This document shows positions 1 through 7,065 of a stretch of DNA of 8,365 nucleotides, one piece after another. The position numbers and the translations under genes were made by a program. This DNA is from JAYODW01 sp038116745. Lineage in GTDB: Bacteria; Pseudomonadota; Gammaproteobacteria; Ga0077536. Positions within the stretch are counted from its first letter, which is position 1, and each line of letters opens with the position of its first letter. The notes under the pieces were generated by a model that made no database searches, was not told the origin of the DNA, and saw only the letters and a program-made list of their open reading frames with translations. The stretch is from the NCBI GenBank assembly GCA_038116745.1, contig JAYODW010000082.1:1-8365 (forward strand), written 5' to 3'.

Positions 1-270
1 GTCAATCTGGCGTCACAGGAGTATTTCGGGGCGGTCGACAGTAATGCGCTGGAACCCACCGTGATCACGCCGGTCTTCAAGGACTGGAGCAAAGATCGCT
101 ACAAGGTGATCAGCTTCCACGCCAAGCGTGCGCGGGGCCTGATGGCGCGCTTCATGATCCAACAGCGAGCAAAAAAACCGTCAGACCTAGAAGGCTTCAA
201 CGCCGAGGGCTACGCTTTTGCTCCGGAGCTGTCCTCCGCGCTCGAGCTTGTCTTCACACGACGTCAGTAA
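1..270 (+). CDS. yaaA: Peroxide stress protein YaaA, C-terminal part (5' end outside window)
   Basis: Frame 1 is open from the first base to TAA at 268-270 and gives the last 89 residues of a protein that is normally about 255-260 residues long. The visible part matches my memory of the YaaA (DUF328/UPF0246) C-terminus: NLASQEYF near the start, then ITPVFKD, ISFHAKRARGLMARF, a GFNAEGYAF segment and a final ELVFTRR. YaaA is known in E. coli as an OxyR-controlled cytoplasmic protein that limits free intracellular iron and so limits DNA damage during peroxide stress. The N-terminal half lies before the window, so its start, promoter and any OxyR site cannot be judged. It is followed after 64 bases by a cyclophilin gene on the same strand. 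The family call is firm; the role here is inferred from the family. Confidence 0.93.
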   Translation, partial: VNLASQEYFGAVDSNALEPTVITPVFKDWSKDRYKVISFHAKRARGLMARFMIQQRAKKPSDLEGFNAEGYAFAPELSSALELVFTRRQ

Positions 271-325
271 GCAGTACCGCTTTTCCGCCTCTGCGGCGCG
301 AGCTTTCCTTTTCCCTTTGAATTCT

Positions 326-329
326 GGAG
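326..329 (+). promoter_or_regulatory. Ribosome binding site of the cyclophilin gene
   Basis: GGAG lies five bases before the ATG at 335. It decides the start: the same frame is open back to an ATG at 218, but that would lie inside the yaaA coding region and would put about 39 non-signal-like residues before a perfect Sec signal peptide. Confidence 0.75.
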
Positions 330-334
330 TGCCT

Positions 335-919
335 ATGAACCGCCTCTTGCTCTGCCTTGTTTTCGCAGTCGTCTCCGCCGTTGCGGCGGCTGAAGAAGCC
401 CCCGTGGGCAACCCTGCCGTGGTGCTCGATACCAGCCTTGGAAGCATTACGCTGGAGCTCTTTGCCGATGCCGCACCCGTGTCCACAAAAAATTTCCTCG
501 GGTACGTCGAGCGCGGTTTCTACGACGGTACGGTGTTTCATCGCGTGATCCCGGGCTTTATGGTTCAGGGCGGCGGGTTCACCGACGACATGGTGCGCAA
601 ACCAACCCGTGACCCCATCACCAACGAAGCAGACAACGGCCGTGTCAACCAGCGCGGCACCTTGGCCATGGCGCGCACCAGCGATCCACACAGCGCGACT
701 GCGCAGTTTTTCATTAACGTGGTCGATAACGATTTCCTGAACCATTCCGGCAAGACGCCACGCGGCTGGGGATACGCGGTATTCGGCCGGGTCACCGCGG
801 GGATGGATGTTGTCGATGCCATCGCAGCAGTTCAGACCGGGCGTGCCAACGGGATGTCCGACGTCCCGCTTGAGCCCGTCATTATTCGCAAAGCGCAACT
901 GCTGTCTGCATCGCAGTAG
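335..919 (+). CDS. ppiA: Periplasmic peptidyl-prolyl cis-trans isomerase, cyclophilin type
   Basis: This 194-residue cyclophilin speeds cis-trans isomerisation of Xaa-Pro bonds during folding of exported proteins. Residues 1-19 form a Sec signal peptide: a short basic start (MNR), a hydrophobic core rich in Leu, Val and Ala, and a likely cut after AAA before EE. The mature part is one compact cyclophilin domain, residues about 27-190. Catalytic residues are visible: Arg70 in FHRVIPGF, Phe75, Gln78 in MVQGG, and the AQFFINV strand near 123-129. NEADNGR and GYAVFGRV are typical of the E. coli PpiA/PpiB group. Length and signal peptide fit periplasmic PpiA rather than cytoplasmic PpiB. The YciI-family gene follows 13 bases downstream, so the two probably share a transcript. 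No clear promoter is visible in the 64 bases after yaaA. Nothing looks broken. Confidence 0.93.
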   Translation: MNRLLLCLVFAVVSAVAAAEEAPVGNPAVVLDTSLGSITLELFADAAPVSTKNFLGYVERGFYDGTVFHRVIPGFMVQGGGFTDDMVRKPTRDPITNEADNGRVNQRGTLAMARTSDPHSATAQFFINVVDNDFLNHSGKTPRGWGYAVFGRVTAGMDVVDAIAAVQTGRANGMSDVPLEPVIIRKAQLLSASQ

Positions 920-932
920 CCGCGCCAAAGAT

Positions 933-1229
933 ATGCCCTACGTCATCCGAGCCTATGACAGGCCAGGAAGTGCAGATCTGCGGCAGCGGACCCGCGCCGC
1001 ACACCTTGCCTACCTTGAACCAATCGCCGACAGGGTCCTGGCTGCAGGAGGGGTAACAGACGACGAGGGAACCCTGGTCAGCGGCAGTCTGATCATTGTC
1101 GATACAGAGCACCGGTCAGAAGCCGAATCCATCGCTGCCAACGATCCTTACGCGCTGGCGGGCTTATTCGAACGGGTCGAGATCCAGCGCTGGCGTAAGG
1201 TGTTTTTCGCAGGCGCCCAGGTCGATTAG
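933..1229 (+). CDS. YciI-family small protein
   Basis: This 98-residue protein has the alpha-beta fold of the YciI family (YCII domain, ferredoxin-like, related to dimeric alpha-beta barrels). The family hallmarks are present: an opening MPYVIRAYDRPGS strand, His24 in RAAHLAYL, a GSLIIVD strand near 51-57, and the NDPYALAGLFERVEI segment (70-84) with Asp71. The conserved His/Asp pair is the proposed active site in the family. Most members have no assigned function, and only distant relatives act in ring-cleaving or dehydrochlorinating steps, so no reaction is assigned. I chose the ATG at 933 because the open frame before it lies inside the cyclophilin gene and the protein aligns from that Met. 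The ribosome binding site is weak (AAAG). It sits 13 bases after the cyclophilin and 21 before uup, so it is probably a middle gene of a small operon. Confidence 0.87.
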   Translation: MPYVIRAYDRPGSADLRQRTRAAHLAYLEPIADRVLAAGGVTDDEGTLVSGSLIIVDTEHRSEAESIAANDPYALAGLFERVEIQRWRKVFFAGAQVD

Positions 1230-1250
1230 CGCCGGACGCCGCGCTTTACC

Positions 1251-3152
1251 ATGTCGCTGCTTACGCTCCTCGACGTGTCGCTGCGCTATGGCGACCAGGT
1301 TATTTTTCGGAACGCTGATTTTTCTCTCGAGCCCGGCGAGCGGGTCTGTCTGATCGGGCGTAACGGAGCCGGAAAATCAACGCTGCTGCGCCTGATCACC
1401 GGCCAGGCTGACCCTGACGAGGGCGAGATCAGGCGGCGCAGCGACATTCACATCGCGCAGCTTGAACAGGCGCTGCCGCGTGACCTGGACAGCTCTGTCC
1501 GGGACTTTGTTGCCGGCGGCCTCGAGCATCAGCAGGTCCTGATCGACCGCTACCGCGAGCTGGCCGGCGACACCAGCGCGCAGGCGTTGCGTGAGCTGGA
1601 ATCTCTACAGCGTCGCATTGAAGTCCACGGCGGCTGGGACATCGACTCTCAGGTCTCCGCCATCATCAGCGCGCTGGAACTCCCTGCCGCACGACGTATG
1701 GGTGAGCTTTCCGGCGGCTGGCAGCGTCGGGTGAGCCTGGGGCGCGCGTTGGTCAGCAAACCGGAGATCCTGTTGCTTGATGAGCCAACCAACCACCTCG
1801 ACCTGCAGGCGATTGAATGGCTCGAAAACCGCGTGCGGAGCTATGCCGGGTGCGTGCTGTTCATCACCCACGATCGCGCTTTCCTGTGCGCACTGGCCAC
1901 GCGGATCGTCGACATAGACCGCGGCGCTCTGCGTAGCTGGCCTGGCAACTACGACCGCTATGTGGCGCTCAAGGAGCAGACCCTGTCGGACGAGAGCCGG
2001 CAGAATGCACTGTTCGATAAGAAACTGGCAGAAGAGGAAACTTGGATTCGGCAGGGGATCAAGGCGCGCAGGACTCGCAATGAGGGGCGTGTTCGCGCGC
2101 TGGAAGACATGCGCACTGAGCACGCCGCGCGCGTCAAACCAGAGGCCCGGGCGCGCATCGTGCTGCAGGACGCTGAGCAGTCCAGTCGCCGCGTGATCGA
2201 GGCACACAAGCTCATCTACGGTTTTGGTGGTCCTCCGCTGATCGATGGCCTCAGCCTCAAAATCATGCGCGGCGATCGGATCGGGCTCATCGGCAATAAC
2301 GGCGTTGGAAAAAGCACGCTGCTACGCCTGCTGCTGGGCGAGCTCGAACCGCAAGGCGGCACGCTCAAGCTCGGTGAAAACCTCGAAACCGGCTATTTCG
2401 ATCAGTCACGGCGGGAGCTCGACCCGGAACGCACGGTGGCCGACATCGTTGGTGACGGAAGGGACTATATCCCCATCCACGGAAAACCGCGGCATGTCGT
2501 CGGTTACCTGCGCGGGTTTTTGTTTTCTGCCAAACGCGCGATGACACCGGTCGGGTTTCTCTCCGGCGGCGAACGTAACCGGGTAATTCTCGCGAAGCTT
2601 TTCAGCCGCCCGACCAATCTACTGGTGCTGGACGAGCCGACTAATGATCTCGATGTTGAAACGCTCGAAGTTCTCGAAGAGCAGCTGGCCGACTATGAGG
2701 GAACGCTGATCGTCGTCAGCCACGACCGCGCGTTTCTCGACAACGTCGTCACCAGCACCATTGTCTTCGAACGCGACGGCGGCGTGCGTCGCTACCCCGG
2801 AGGCTACTCAGACTGGCTGCGTCAGGGACACGGTCTCGCTGAAACAGAAGATCCCGGCACCGGCAAAAAAACCGCAAGCCTGGAAAACAAGGACGACACG
2901 CCTTCCCGAAAAACCTCGGGCAAGCTCAGCTTCAAGCTGCAGTACGAACTGGACCAGCTGCCGGCAAAGATTGAGCAGCTCGAAGACGATATTGCGAAGC
3001 TGACGGACAAAACGACCGCCGTTGGGTTCTACGATCAGGATTTCAACGTGGTGCAGGAGCAGCTCGAGGTGCTCCAGCAACAACAGGCTGCACTCGATGC
3101 AGCGATGGCGCGGTGGGACGAGCTCGACAGCCTGTCCCGCACTCCCCGCTGA
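1251..3152 (+). CDS. uup: ABC-F family ATPase Uup
   Basis: This is a 633-residue soluble tandem ATPase with no membrane segments. The first ATPase domain has Walker A GRNGAGKST (36-44), signature LSGGW (153-157) and Walker B ILLLDEP (173-179). An interdomain linker of about 235-310 contains WIRQGIKARRTRNEGRVR, which is typical of Uup. The second domain has Walker A GNNGVGKST (348-356), signature LSGGE (437-441) and LLVLDEPTNDLD (457-468). Both catalytic Glu residues (178 and 462) are present. The last 75 or so residues form a charged coiled coil with KLSFKLQYELDQLP, the C-terminal domain that in E. coli Uup binds branched DNA. Uup is known to limit precise transposon excision and to affect replication-intermediate processing and ribosome function. 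The ATG at 1251 has only a weak upstream Shine-Dalgarno match but gives the standard MSLL start. The gene ends 20 bases from the convergent DUF1329 gene, with no clear terminator hairpin between them. Confidence 0.95.
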   Translation: MSLLTLLDVSLRYGDQVIFRNADFSLEPGERVCLIGRNGAGKSTLLRLITGQADPDEGEIRRRSDIHIAQLEQALPRDLDSSVRDFVAGGLEHQQVLIDRYRELAGDTSAQALRELESLQRRIEVHGGWDIDSQVSAIISALELPAARRMGELSGGWQRRVSLGRALVSKPEILLLDEPTNHLDLQAIEWLENRVRSYAGCVLFITHDRAFLCALATRIVDIDRGALRSWPGNYDRYVALKEQTLSDESRQNALFDKKLAEEETWIRQGIKARRTRNEGRVRALEDMRTEHAARVKPEARARIVLQDAEQSSRRVIEAHKLIYGFGGPPLIDGLSLKIMRGDRIGLIGNNGVGKSTLLRLLLGELEPQGGTLKLGENLETGYFDQSRRELDPERTVADIVGDGRDYIPIHGKPRHVVGYLRGFLFSAKRAMTPVGFLSGGERNRVILAKLFSRPTNLLVLDEPTNDLDVETLEVLEEQLADYEGTLIVVSHDRAFLDNVVTSTIVFERDGGVRRYPGGYSDWLRQGHGLAETEDPGTGKKTASLENKDDTPSRKTSGKLSFKLQYELDQLPAKIEQLEDDIAKLTDKTTAVGFYDQDFNVVQEQLEVLQQQQAALDAAMARWDELDSLSRTPR

Positions 3153-3172
3153 CTAAACGCCGGAGCGCTGGT

Positions 3173-4555
3173 TCAGGTACCCAGGCGGCGCAGCGCGGCG
3201 ACCGTCAGGAACTGGTCATACACCTCAACGCCCTTATTGACCCACCACTCCCAGCCGCCTGAGATCGCCTTCACCTGCTTCAGGCGCGACATGTGGTTGC
3301 TCTGCACGTCGTGGGCATGGACATGGGTCCAGGACCAGTAAGGATATTTGCCGTCCATGACCTGCTTGCCTTTGTTGTCATAGACCGAGAAAGCACCGTC
3401 GAAGGATTTAAACATTTCGCCTTTACGGTCGTAAGTGACCATGCACACGGGCAGGCCGGTGCGAGCGTCAAACCAGACGCGCTTTTTGCTGATCGGCGCC
3501 CGCGCGTAGCCGGTCGGCTCTGCCTCACACACGATGACTTCCGGGATCAGCTCAACACGGGTATCCCAGAACGTATCGCCGAGCGGCCCGCCGTGGGTCT
3601 TACCCTCCCAGTTCTCGTCATCCGCGTCCCAGTTTTCAGTCAAACCCGCCAGGAAGGGACCCCGACCCACGATCTTGAAATTTCCCCAGGTCAGGAAGGG
3701 ATCGCCGGCTGCCCACGCGTCTGAGAAGTACAGATGCGAGCCGGGCAGCAGCGGCTCAAAGCGCTGACTGGTCGGGAACTTCCGAACGCGTTTGAACTGC
3801 GGCAGGTAGCCCTGGAGCTCCGGGAATTTGCGTTGATCGTAGGGCCAGATATTCAGGAACGAAGAGCCCTTGTAGTCCTGTGGAATAGTGAAGAAGACGG
3901 ACTGGTAACGGAGCTTGTCCTCATGTCCCGGCCAGTGCGGCATGGGATCCACCTGGATTCGGCCGGTCGGCGCAAATTCACACCAACAGAGCTCGTACTT
4001 GTAGCCAATCCTGCCGTCAGCGCTCTGCTCAAACGTTTTCACCGGATAAAAAGAAACGTCGTGACGACCCCATGTCAGGGTGATCGCCGCAAAGAGCTCA
4101 ACCCCGCTGGTCGGCTCGGGAAAAGGATTACCGCCAAGCCAAGGTTTACCGTCTTCCACCACCACGTTGCCGGACTCGTCGAATCGGGCCATGCCCTTGT
4201 GACGCAGGGTCGCTTCGATGTACTCGACCGGACTGAGCTTGGTGATATCGGTAGTTGCCTTCACCAGCTCGAGCACGCGGCCCTGCTGGCGGATCTGCGT
4301 CAAACGAACAGGGTCAATCAGGTCCTGAACGATATCGACGTTGTCGGCATTGATCATGTCGCCAGGTTTGAGCTGACCTTTCGTGTACTGCTCAATCGAG
4401 AGCAGCTCTTCCGGATAGGCCGCGGAGAAATCACCGTTCTCGGCCAGCGCGGTCCAGACTGGAGTCAGAACCCCCGCTCCGAGCAGCCCTGCCGCCGTCT
4501 GCTCGAGGAAACGACGGCGAGAATAATCGGGGGTGTACTTCCGGATTCGGACCAT
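3173..4555 (-). CDS. DUF1329 family protein with twin-arginine signal peptide
   Basis: This 460-residue exported protein begins with a Tat signal: SRRRFLEQ at 12-19, a hydrophobic stretch about 20-34, and a likely cut after ALA at 36-38. The rest resembles DUF1329 (Pfam PF07044), an envelope family often described as related to outer-membrane lipoprotein-sorting (LolA/LolB-like) folds. Supporting segments are NPFPEPTSGVELF, SSFLNIWPYDQRKF followed by LPQFKRVRKFP, GNFKIVGRGPF, and KKRVWFDARTGLPVCMVTYD leading into a KGEMFKSF turn. In other bacteria DUF1329 genes often sit with DUF1302 and RND-exporter genes and are linked to handling of hydrophobic compounds; none of those partners is here. 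Unusual points are the Tat signal, a CWC motif, and a His cluster near the C-terminus (His411, 413, 415 and 421). The start is fixed by AGGAG six bases upstream. The substrate is unknown; the family call is from memory of conserved segments. Confidence 0.78.
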   Translation of the reverse strand: MVRIRKYTPDYSRRRFLEQTAAGLLGAGVLTPVWTALAENGDFSAAYPEELLSIEQYTKGQLKPGDMINADNVDIVQDLIDPVRLTQIRQQGRVLELVKATTDITKLSPVEYIEATLRHKGMARFDESGNVVVEDGKPWLGGNPFPEPTSGVELFAAITLTWGRHDVSFYPVKTFEQSADGRIGYKYELCWCEFAPTGRIQVDPMPHWPGHEDKLRYQSVFFTIPQDYKGSSFLNIWPYDQRKFPELQGYLPQFKRVRKFPTSQRFEPLLPGSHLYFSDAWAAGDPFLTWGNFKIVGRGPFLAGLTENWDADDENWEGKTHGGPLGDTFWDTRVELIPEVIVCEAEPTGYARAPISKKRVWFDARTGLPVCMVTYDRKGEMFKSFDGAFSVYDNKGKQVMDGKYPYWSWTHVHAHDVQSNHMSRLKQVKAISGGWEWWVNKGVEVYDQFLTVAALRRLGT

Positions 4556-4561
4556 GGTGCT

Positions 4562-4566
4562 CTCCT
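4562..4566 (-). promoter_or_regulatory. Ribosome binding site of the DUF1329 gene
   Basis: On the minus strand AGGAG precedes the ATG at 4555 by six bases, an ideal spacing. It confirms the start that includes the whole twin-arginine signal peptide. Confidence 0.8.
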
Positions 4567-4672
4567 AAAACCGCTGACTGATTACGCGCGAAGCCGATGA
4601 ATGTTTTTGCATATCGGACAACGCCACCGGGCGATGATTCAACATTTCGGCACACCCGGCATTCGCTCGCGG

Positions 4673-4703
4673 AAAAGCCGACCTCAGGCGTGCTCTTTTC
4701 GGC
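4673..4703 (-). terminator. Weak intrinsic terminator candidate downstream of the TPR gene
   Basis: Read on the minus strand, GCCGA (4703-4699) can pair with TCGGC (4681-4677) around a 17-base loop, followed directly by TTTT (4676-4673). It lies about 125 bases past the TPR stop codon and before the DUF1329 gene, the right place to end the operon transcript. The stem is only five pairs and the T run is short, so this is a guess from position and pattern. Confidence 0.22.
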
Positions 4704-4705
4704 CG

Positions 4706-4721
4706 AGCGCCTATGGGCGCT
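4706..4721. repeat. Perfect inverted repeat, 6-bp stem with 4-base loop
   Basis: AGCGCC (4706-4711), loop TATG, GGCGCT (4716-4721). It is a stable GC-rich hairpin on either strand with no T run on the far side, so not a standard intrinsic terminator. It could support the neighbouring weak terminator or protect the 3' end of the TPR transcript. Confidence 0.4.
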
Positions 4722-4784
4722 ATTCCGGCGCAGGAGGGTTATCTTCCGATCGCGAGTTCGCGCCACTACGGGCGCAGCTGTCAT

Positions 4785-4799
4785 CTTCCGTGGCGGAAG
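4785..4799. repeat. Perfect inverted repeat CTTCCG-TGG-CGGAAG
   Basis: CTTCCG (4785-4790), three-base spacer, CGGAAG (4794-4799), 28 bases past the TPR stop codon in the direction of transcription. The arms are perfect. The three-base loop allows a tight RNA hairpin, or the site could be a short dyad for a dimeric protein. No T run follows. Confidence 0.4.
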
Positions 4800-4827
4800 T
4801 ACAGATCCCTGCGTCTTAGTCCACGTA

Positions 4828-7065
4828 CTACTGTTCAGCCGACGCCGTCTCCAATACGCACCGCGATTCGGCCCGGGCCCGCTCGAGATCTGGTTTCAGA
4901 TTGCCTGGAACGAATTCCGCGCTTTTGGCCATCTCAGCAATCAGCGGACAGGCTTCCTCTGGTCGTGTGGACTGAGTGCGAATGCGCACCCGGCTCAGCA
5001 TCCCGTCCCACCAGATGGCCATCGTCGGCACCGCTTTATCGGTAATCACCTGCCAGGCGCGATCGGCTTCGAAAGGGCGCTCCGTGAGCTCTGCTGTCTG
5101 TCCGAGAAGCTGCCACGCGTCGCCCGACGCCGGATGCGCCTTGCTGAATGCCAGCGCCTCGTCATAGGCGGCGGCGTTCTCGCCGGTCTCCATCAGATCT
5201 TTGATGATCAGTACCCACAGACGCCGATCCATATCCGGCTGATTCTTGACCGCCGGGTGCAGAAAACGCGCCAGCTCCAGCTGCCAGGGAATATCTTCCA
5301 GATCTGCCACCCAGGGATACAGGAACTCCATCTGCCAGCTGGGCACGCCGTCAGCCGCAAGGCTGCGGACATAGTCGGTCACCTTGGTGCGGTCCCCGAG
5401 GCGGTTGTACAGCTGCAGACGCGACCAGATCAGCGCCTTGCGGATATCAAGATTGCTGTGGTCCTTTTTCTCGATGAAATCGAGCGCTTTCAAAACTTCT
5501 TCAGGATTCGGGTCGGCCAGGGCCCGCATCTGCAGCACGATAGCGAAGTTGAAGGTGTCCGCCTTGTCCGCCTTCGGCAGCTTCTGGAAGGCCGCAATAC
5601 CCTTCTTGGCCAGTCCGACCGCCAGCTTGGTCTGGTTACGCGCAATTTTAGCGCTGAAGTCGCGCGCTATGATCTGGTAGGCCGTGCGCTCAACGTCGCC
5701 GCTCAGCTTGGAGCTGGATTTGATCGCGTTCAGGGACTGCAGCGCGGTTGAGGCGTTACTTGAGGTCTGCGCGATCATTAATCGCGCAGCATCGGCATCC
5801 TTATCATCAGGACTTTTGCTGACGTAGCGCTGGGCCGCGACGCGCAATGACTTGCGGTTCGCGATTGAGCCACCGCTTGCCTCGCGTGCCGCGTACACCG
5901 CATAGAGCAGCTTGGCAGTCGCCTTATCGAGTTCGTCGGACAGGTCCTTTTTGCGCTGCAGCTTCTCAAGGATATCGACGGCCGGCTGATAGATCTCCGC
6001 TTTGTACGCAGCCAGCGCCCAGCGATAGCGATAATGGTCGAGGTCCAGGCCCGGCGGCGGGTTCACCGCACGGAAGAAAGCCTCGTACTTCTGCATTGCG
6101 TTATAGAAATGGTCGTACTGCAGCGCGAACTCGCCGCCCGCGAGATCGGTCCAGGGCCCGACGTTGACTCCCGCAATCTCCTGCGCATAGACCATCATGT
6201 CGCTAAGGAGAGACTGATCGAGATAGCCAGCCTCGATCAGCGCGCGCAGGCGTTCTGCTGCCGTGGTGGGTCGCCCCCCGGTTTTGCGGCTTTCCTGCAG
6301 CAGCGCAAAAGCCTCTATCCGCAGGATTTTCGCCTCGTTCGCGTCTATCTTGCGGCCGATTTTTGTGGGCCTGACTTCGCCCGTCCGCGCTTCCAGTAAT
6401 CTGAGCTCGAGACTGACCGCCTGGCGGATAGGTGAGTCATCTTCTGTCGCGAGGGCGTTTTCGAGGCTTTCAAATATCTGTTTGGCGCGGGCGTGGTGGC
6501 CCTCTTCCATTTCGACATAGCCGAGCCCCAACCAGCCGCCATAAACAAGCCCAGGCCGGAACAGCTGCATCGACGCCGCGCGAAAACCTTTGCGAGCGGG
6601 CAACAGCGCCTGGGTTTTGAGGCCCTCGTCTTCGATGGTCTTTGCAATCTCAAGATCCATCCAGGCCCGCCAGTACGGAAATGCAGCCAGCGCAAAGCTG
6701 AGATCGTCCCAATCCTGCGAACGATAGAGACGCTCCAGCGCCGCTTCGCTGTTCTGCGATTCATTCTCGATAGAAGCCAGCCTTTTTTCGGTCTGCCCGC
6801 GCATCTCGCCCAACAGCCCGCGGAGCTTTTTCAGCTTTCCAACTCCCGGATCTGCCTGACGTACCCCGTCGATAAAAGGCCCCACGTCATTGGCCACCCG
6901 AGCGAACTCCTTGGGTTCCGGCTGGAGTTTGAGCTGGTCCAGAAGCTTCTGCGTCTCAGCAAGCGGGTCGCTTGCCGCCATGCTCAAAGGAGTAACCCCG
7001 ATCACGCCCAGGAGCACCAACCAGACGGGCAGGAAGCAAAAGGAGTTGAGTCGAATCTTCGGCAT
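4828..7065 (-). CDS. Secreted tetratricopeptide-repeat protein of the TonB/ExbD operon
   Basis: This is a 745-residue, largely alpha-helical protein. Residues 1-30 form a Sec signal peptide (MPKIRL, a hydrophobic core, SMA near 28-30), placing it in the periplasm. After a charged helical segment (about 35-115) come TPR-like helix pairs, clearest near 175-205 (GWLGLGYVEMEEG, then ARAKQIFESL), 335-365 (YRWALAAYKAEIYQPAVDIL) and 630-673 (AYDEALAFSKAHP, DAWQLLGQTAEL). Only two Cys remain after signal removal, 706 and 736, a likely disulfide that closes the C-terminal end. I prefer the ATG at 7065 over an overlapping GTG at 7068 because the stop of the upstream gene and this ATG share an A (TGATG), typical of coupled translation. 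TPR genes after tonB are known from Vibrio TonB2 clusters, where they are thought to act with the transducer. Here it may be a scaffold between the TonB-like rod and an outer-membrane partner; that is inference. No catalytic motif is visible. Confidence 0.85.
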   Translation of the reverse strand: MPKIRLNSFCFLPVWLVLLGVIGVTPLSMAASDPLAETQKLLDQLKLQPEPKEFARVANDVGPFIDGVRQADPGVGKLKKLRGLLGEMRGQTEKRLASIENESQNSEAALERLYRSQDWDDLSFALAAFPYWRAWMDLEIAKTIEDEGLKTQALLPARKGFRAASMQLFRPGLVYGGWLGLGYVEMEEGHHARAKQIFESLENALATEDDSPIRQAVSLELRLLEARTGEVRPTKIGRKIDANEAKILRIEAFALLQESRKTGGRPTTAAERLRALIEAGYLDQSLLSDMMVYAQEIAGVNVGPWTDLAGGEFALQYDHFYNAMQKYEAFFRAVNPPPGLDLDHYRYRWALAAYKAEIYQPAVDILEKLQRKKDLSDELDKATAKLLYAVYAAREASGGSIANRKSLRVAAQRYVSKSPDDKDADAARLMIAQTSSNASTALQSLNAIKSSSKLSGDVERTAYQIIARDFSAKIARNQTKLAVGLAKKGIAAFQKLPKADKADTFNFAIVLQMRALADPNPEEVLKALDFIEKKDHSNLDIRKALIWSRLQLYNRLGDRTKVTDYVRSLAADGVPSWQMEFLYPWVADLEDIPWQLELARFLHPAVKNQPDMDRRLWVLIIKDLMETGENAAAYDEALAFSKAHPASGDAWQLLGQTAELTERPFEADRAWQVITDKAVPTMAIWWDGMLSRVRIRTQSTRPEEACPLIAEMAKSAEFVPGNLKPDLERARAESRCVLETASAEQ

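Larger units (their letters stand above)
4556..4827. other. 272-base non-coding stretch between the TPR gene and the DUF1329 gene
   Basis: This stretch separates two genes on the minus strand, so it should hold the end of the TonB/ExbD/TPR transcript and the promoter of the DUF1329 gene. I see two perfect 6-base-pair hairpins (4706-4721 and 4785-4799), a weak hairpin followed by four T on the minus strand (4673-4703), and a good ribosome binding site next to the DUF1329 start. I searched the minus strand for -35/-10 pairs and found no match I would defend. Open frames that cross it run antisense to neighbours or have no recognisable protein content. The length and structure suggest that the DUF1329 gene is transcribed separately from the energy-transduction operon. 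Confidence 0.6.

Noticed and set aside
277..296. Possible hairpin CCGC/GCGG after yaaA as a terminator
   Set aside because: The stem is four pairs and there is no T run directly after it; too weak to call.
218..334. Upstream ATG at 218 as the start of the cyclophilin
   Set aside because: It would lie inside yaaA and put a non-signal sequence before a complete Sec signal; the ATG at 335 has GGAG at the right distance.
254..928. 224-codon minus-strand open frame
   Set aside because: Antisense to the cyclophilin gene with its intact catalytic residues; shadow of GC-rich coding sequence.
3734..4600. 288-codon plus-strand open frame
   Set aside because: It lies antisense to the DUF1329 gene, which has a Tat signal, a good ribosome binding site and family motifs. 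The shadow has no protein-like features.
4567..4660. Promoter for the DUF1329 gene (TTGAAT or TTGTCC as -35)
   Set aside because: No acceptable -10 sequence lies at 16-18 bases from either hexamer; I could not defend a specific promoter.
4431..4784. 117-codon minus-strand open frame covering the upstream region of the DUF1329 gene
   Set aside because: It overlaps the start of the DUF1329 gene in another frame and includes its ribosome binding site; the protein is low-complexity and Arg-rich with no family resemblance.
4597..5751. Long 384-codon plus-strand open frame starting in the non-coding stretch
   Set aside because: Most of it runs antisense to the TPR gene, whose signal peptide, TPR helices and operon position are clear. 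The translation has no recognisable domain and is rich in Arg, His and Pro, as expected of a GC-rich shadow frame.
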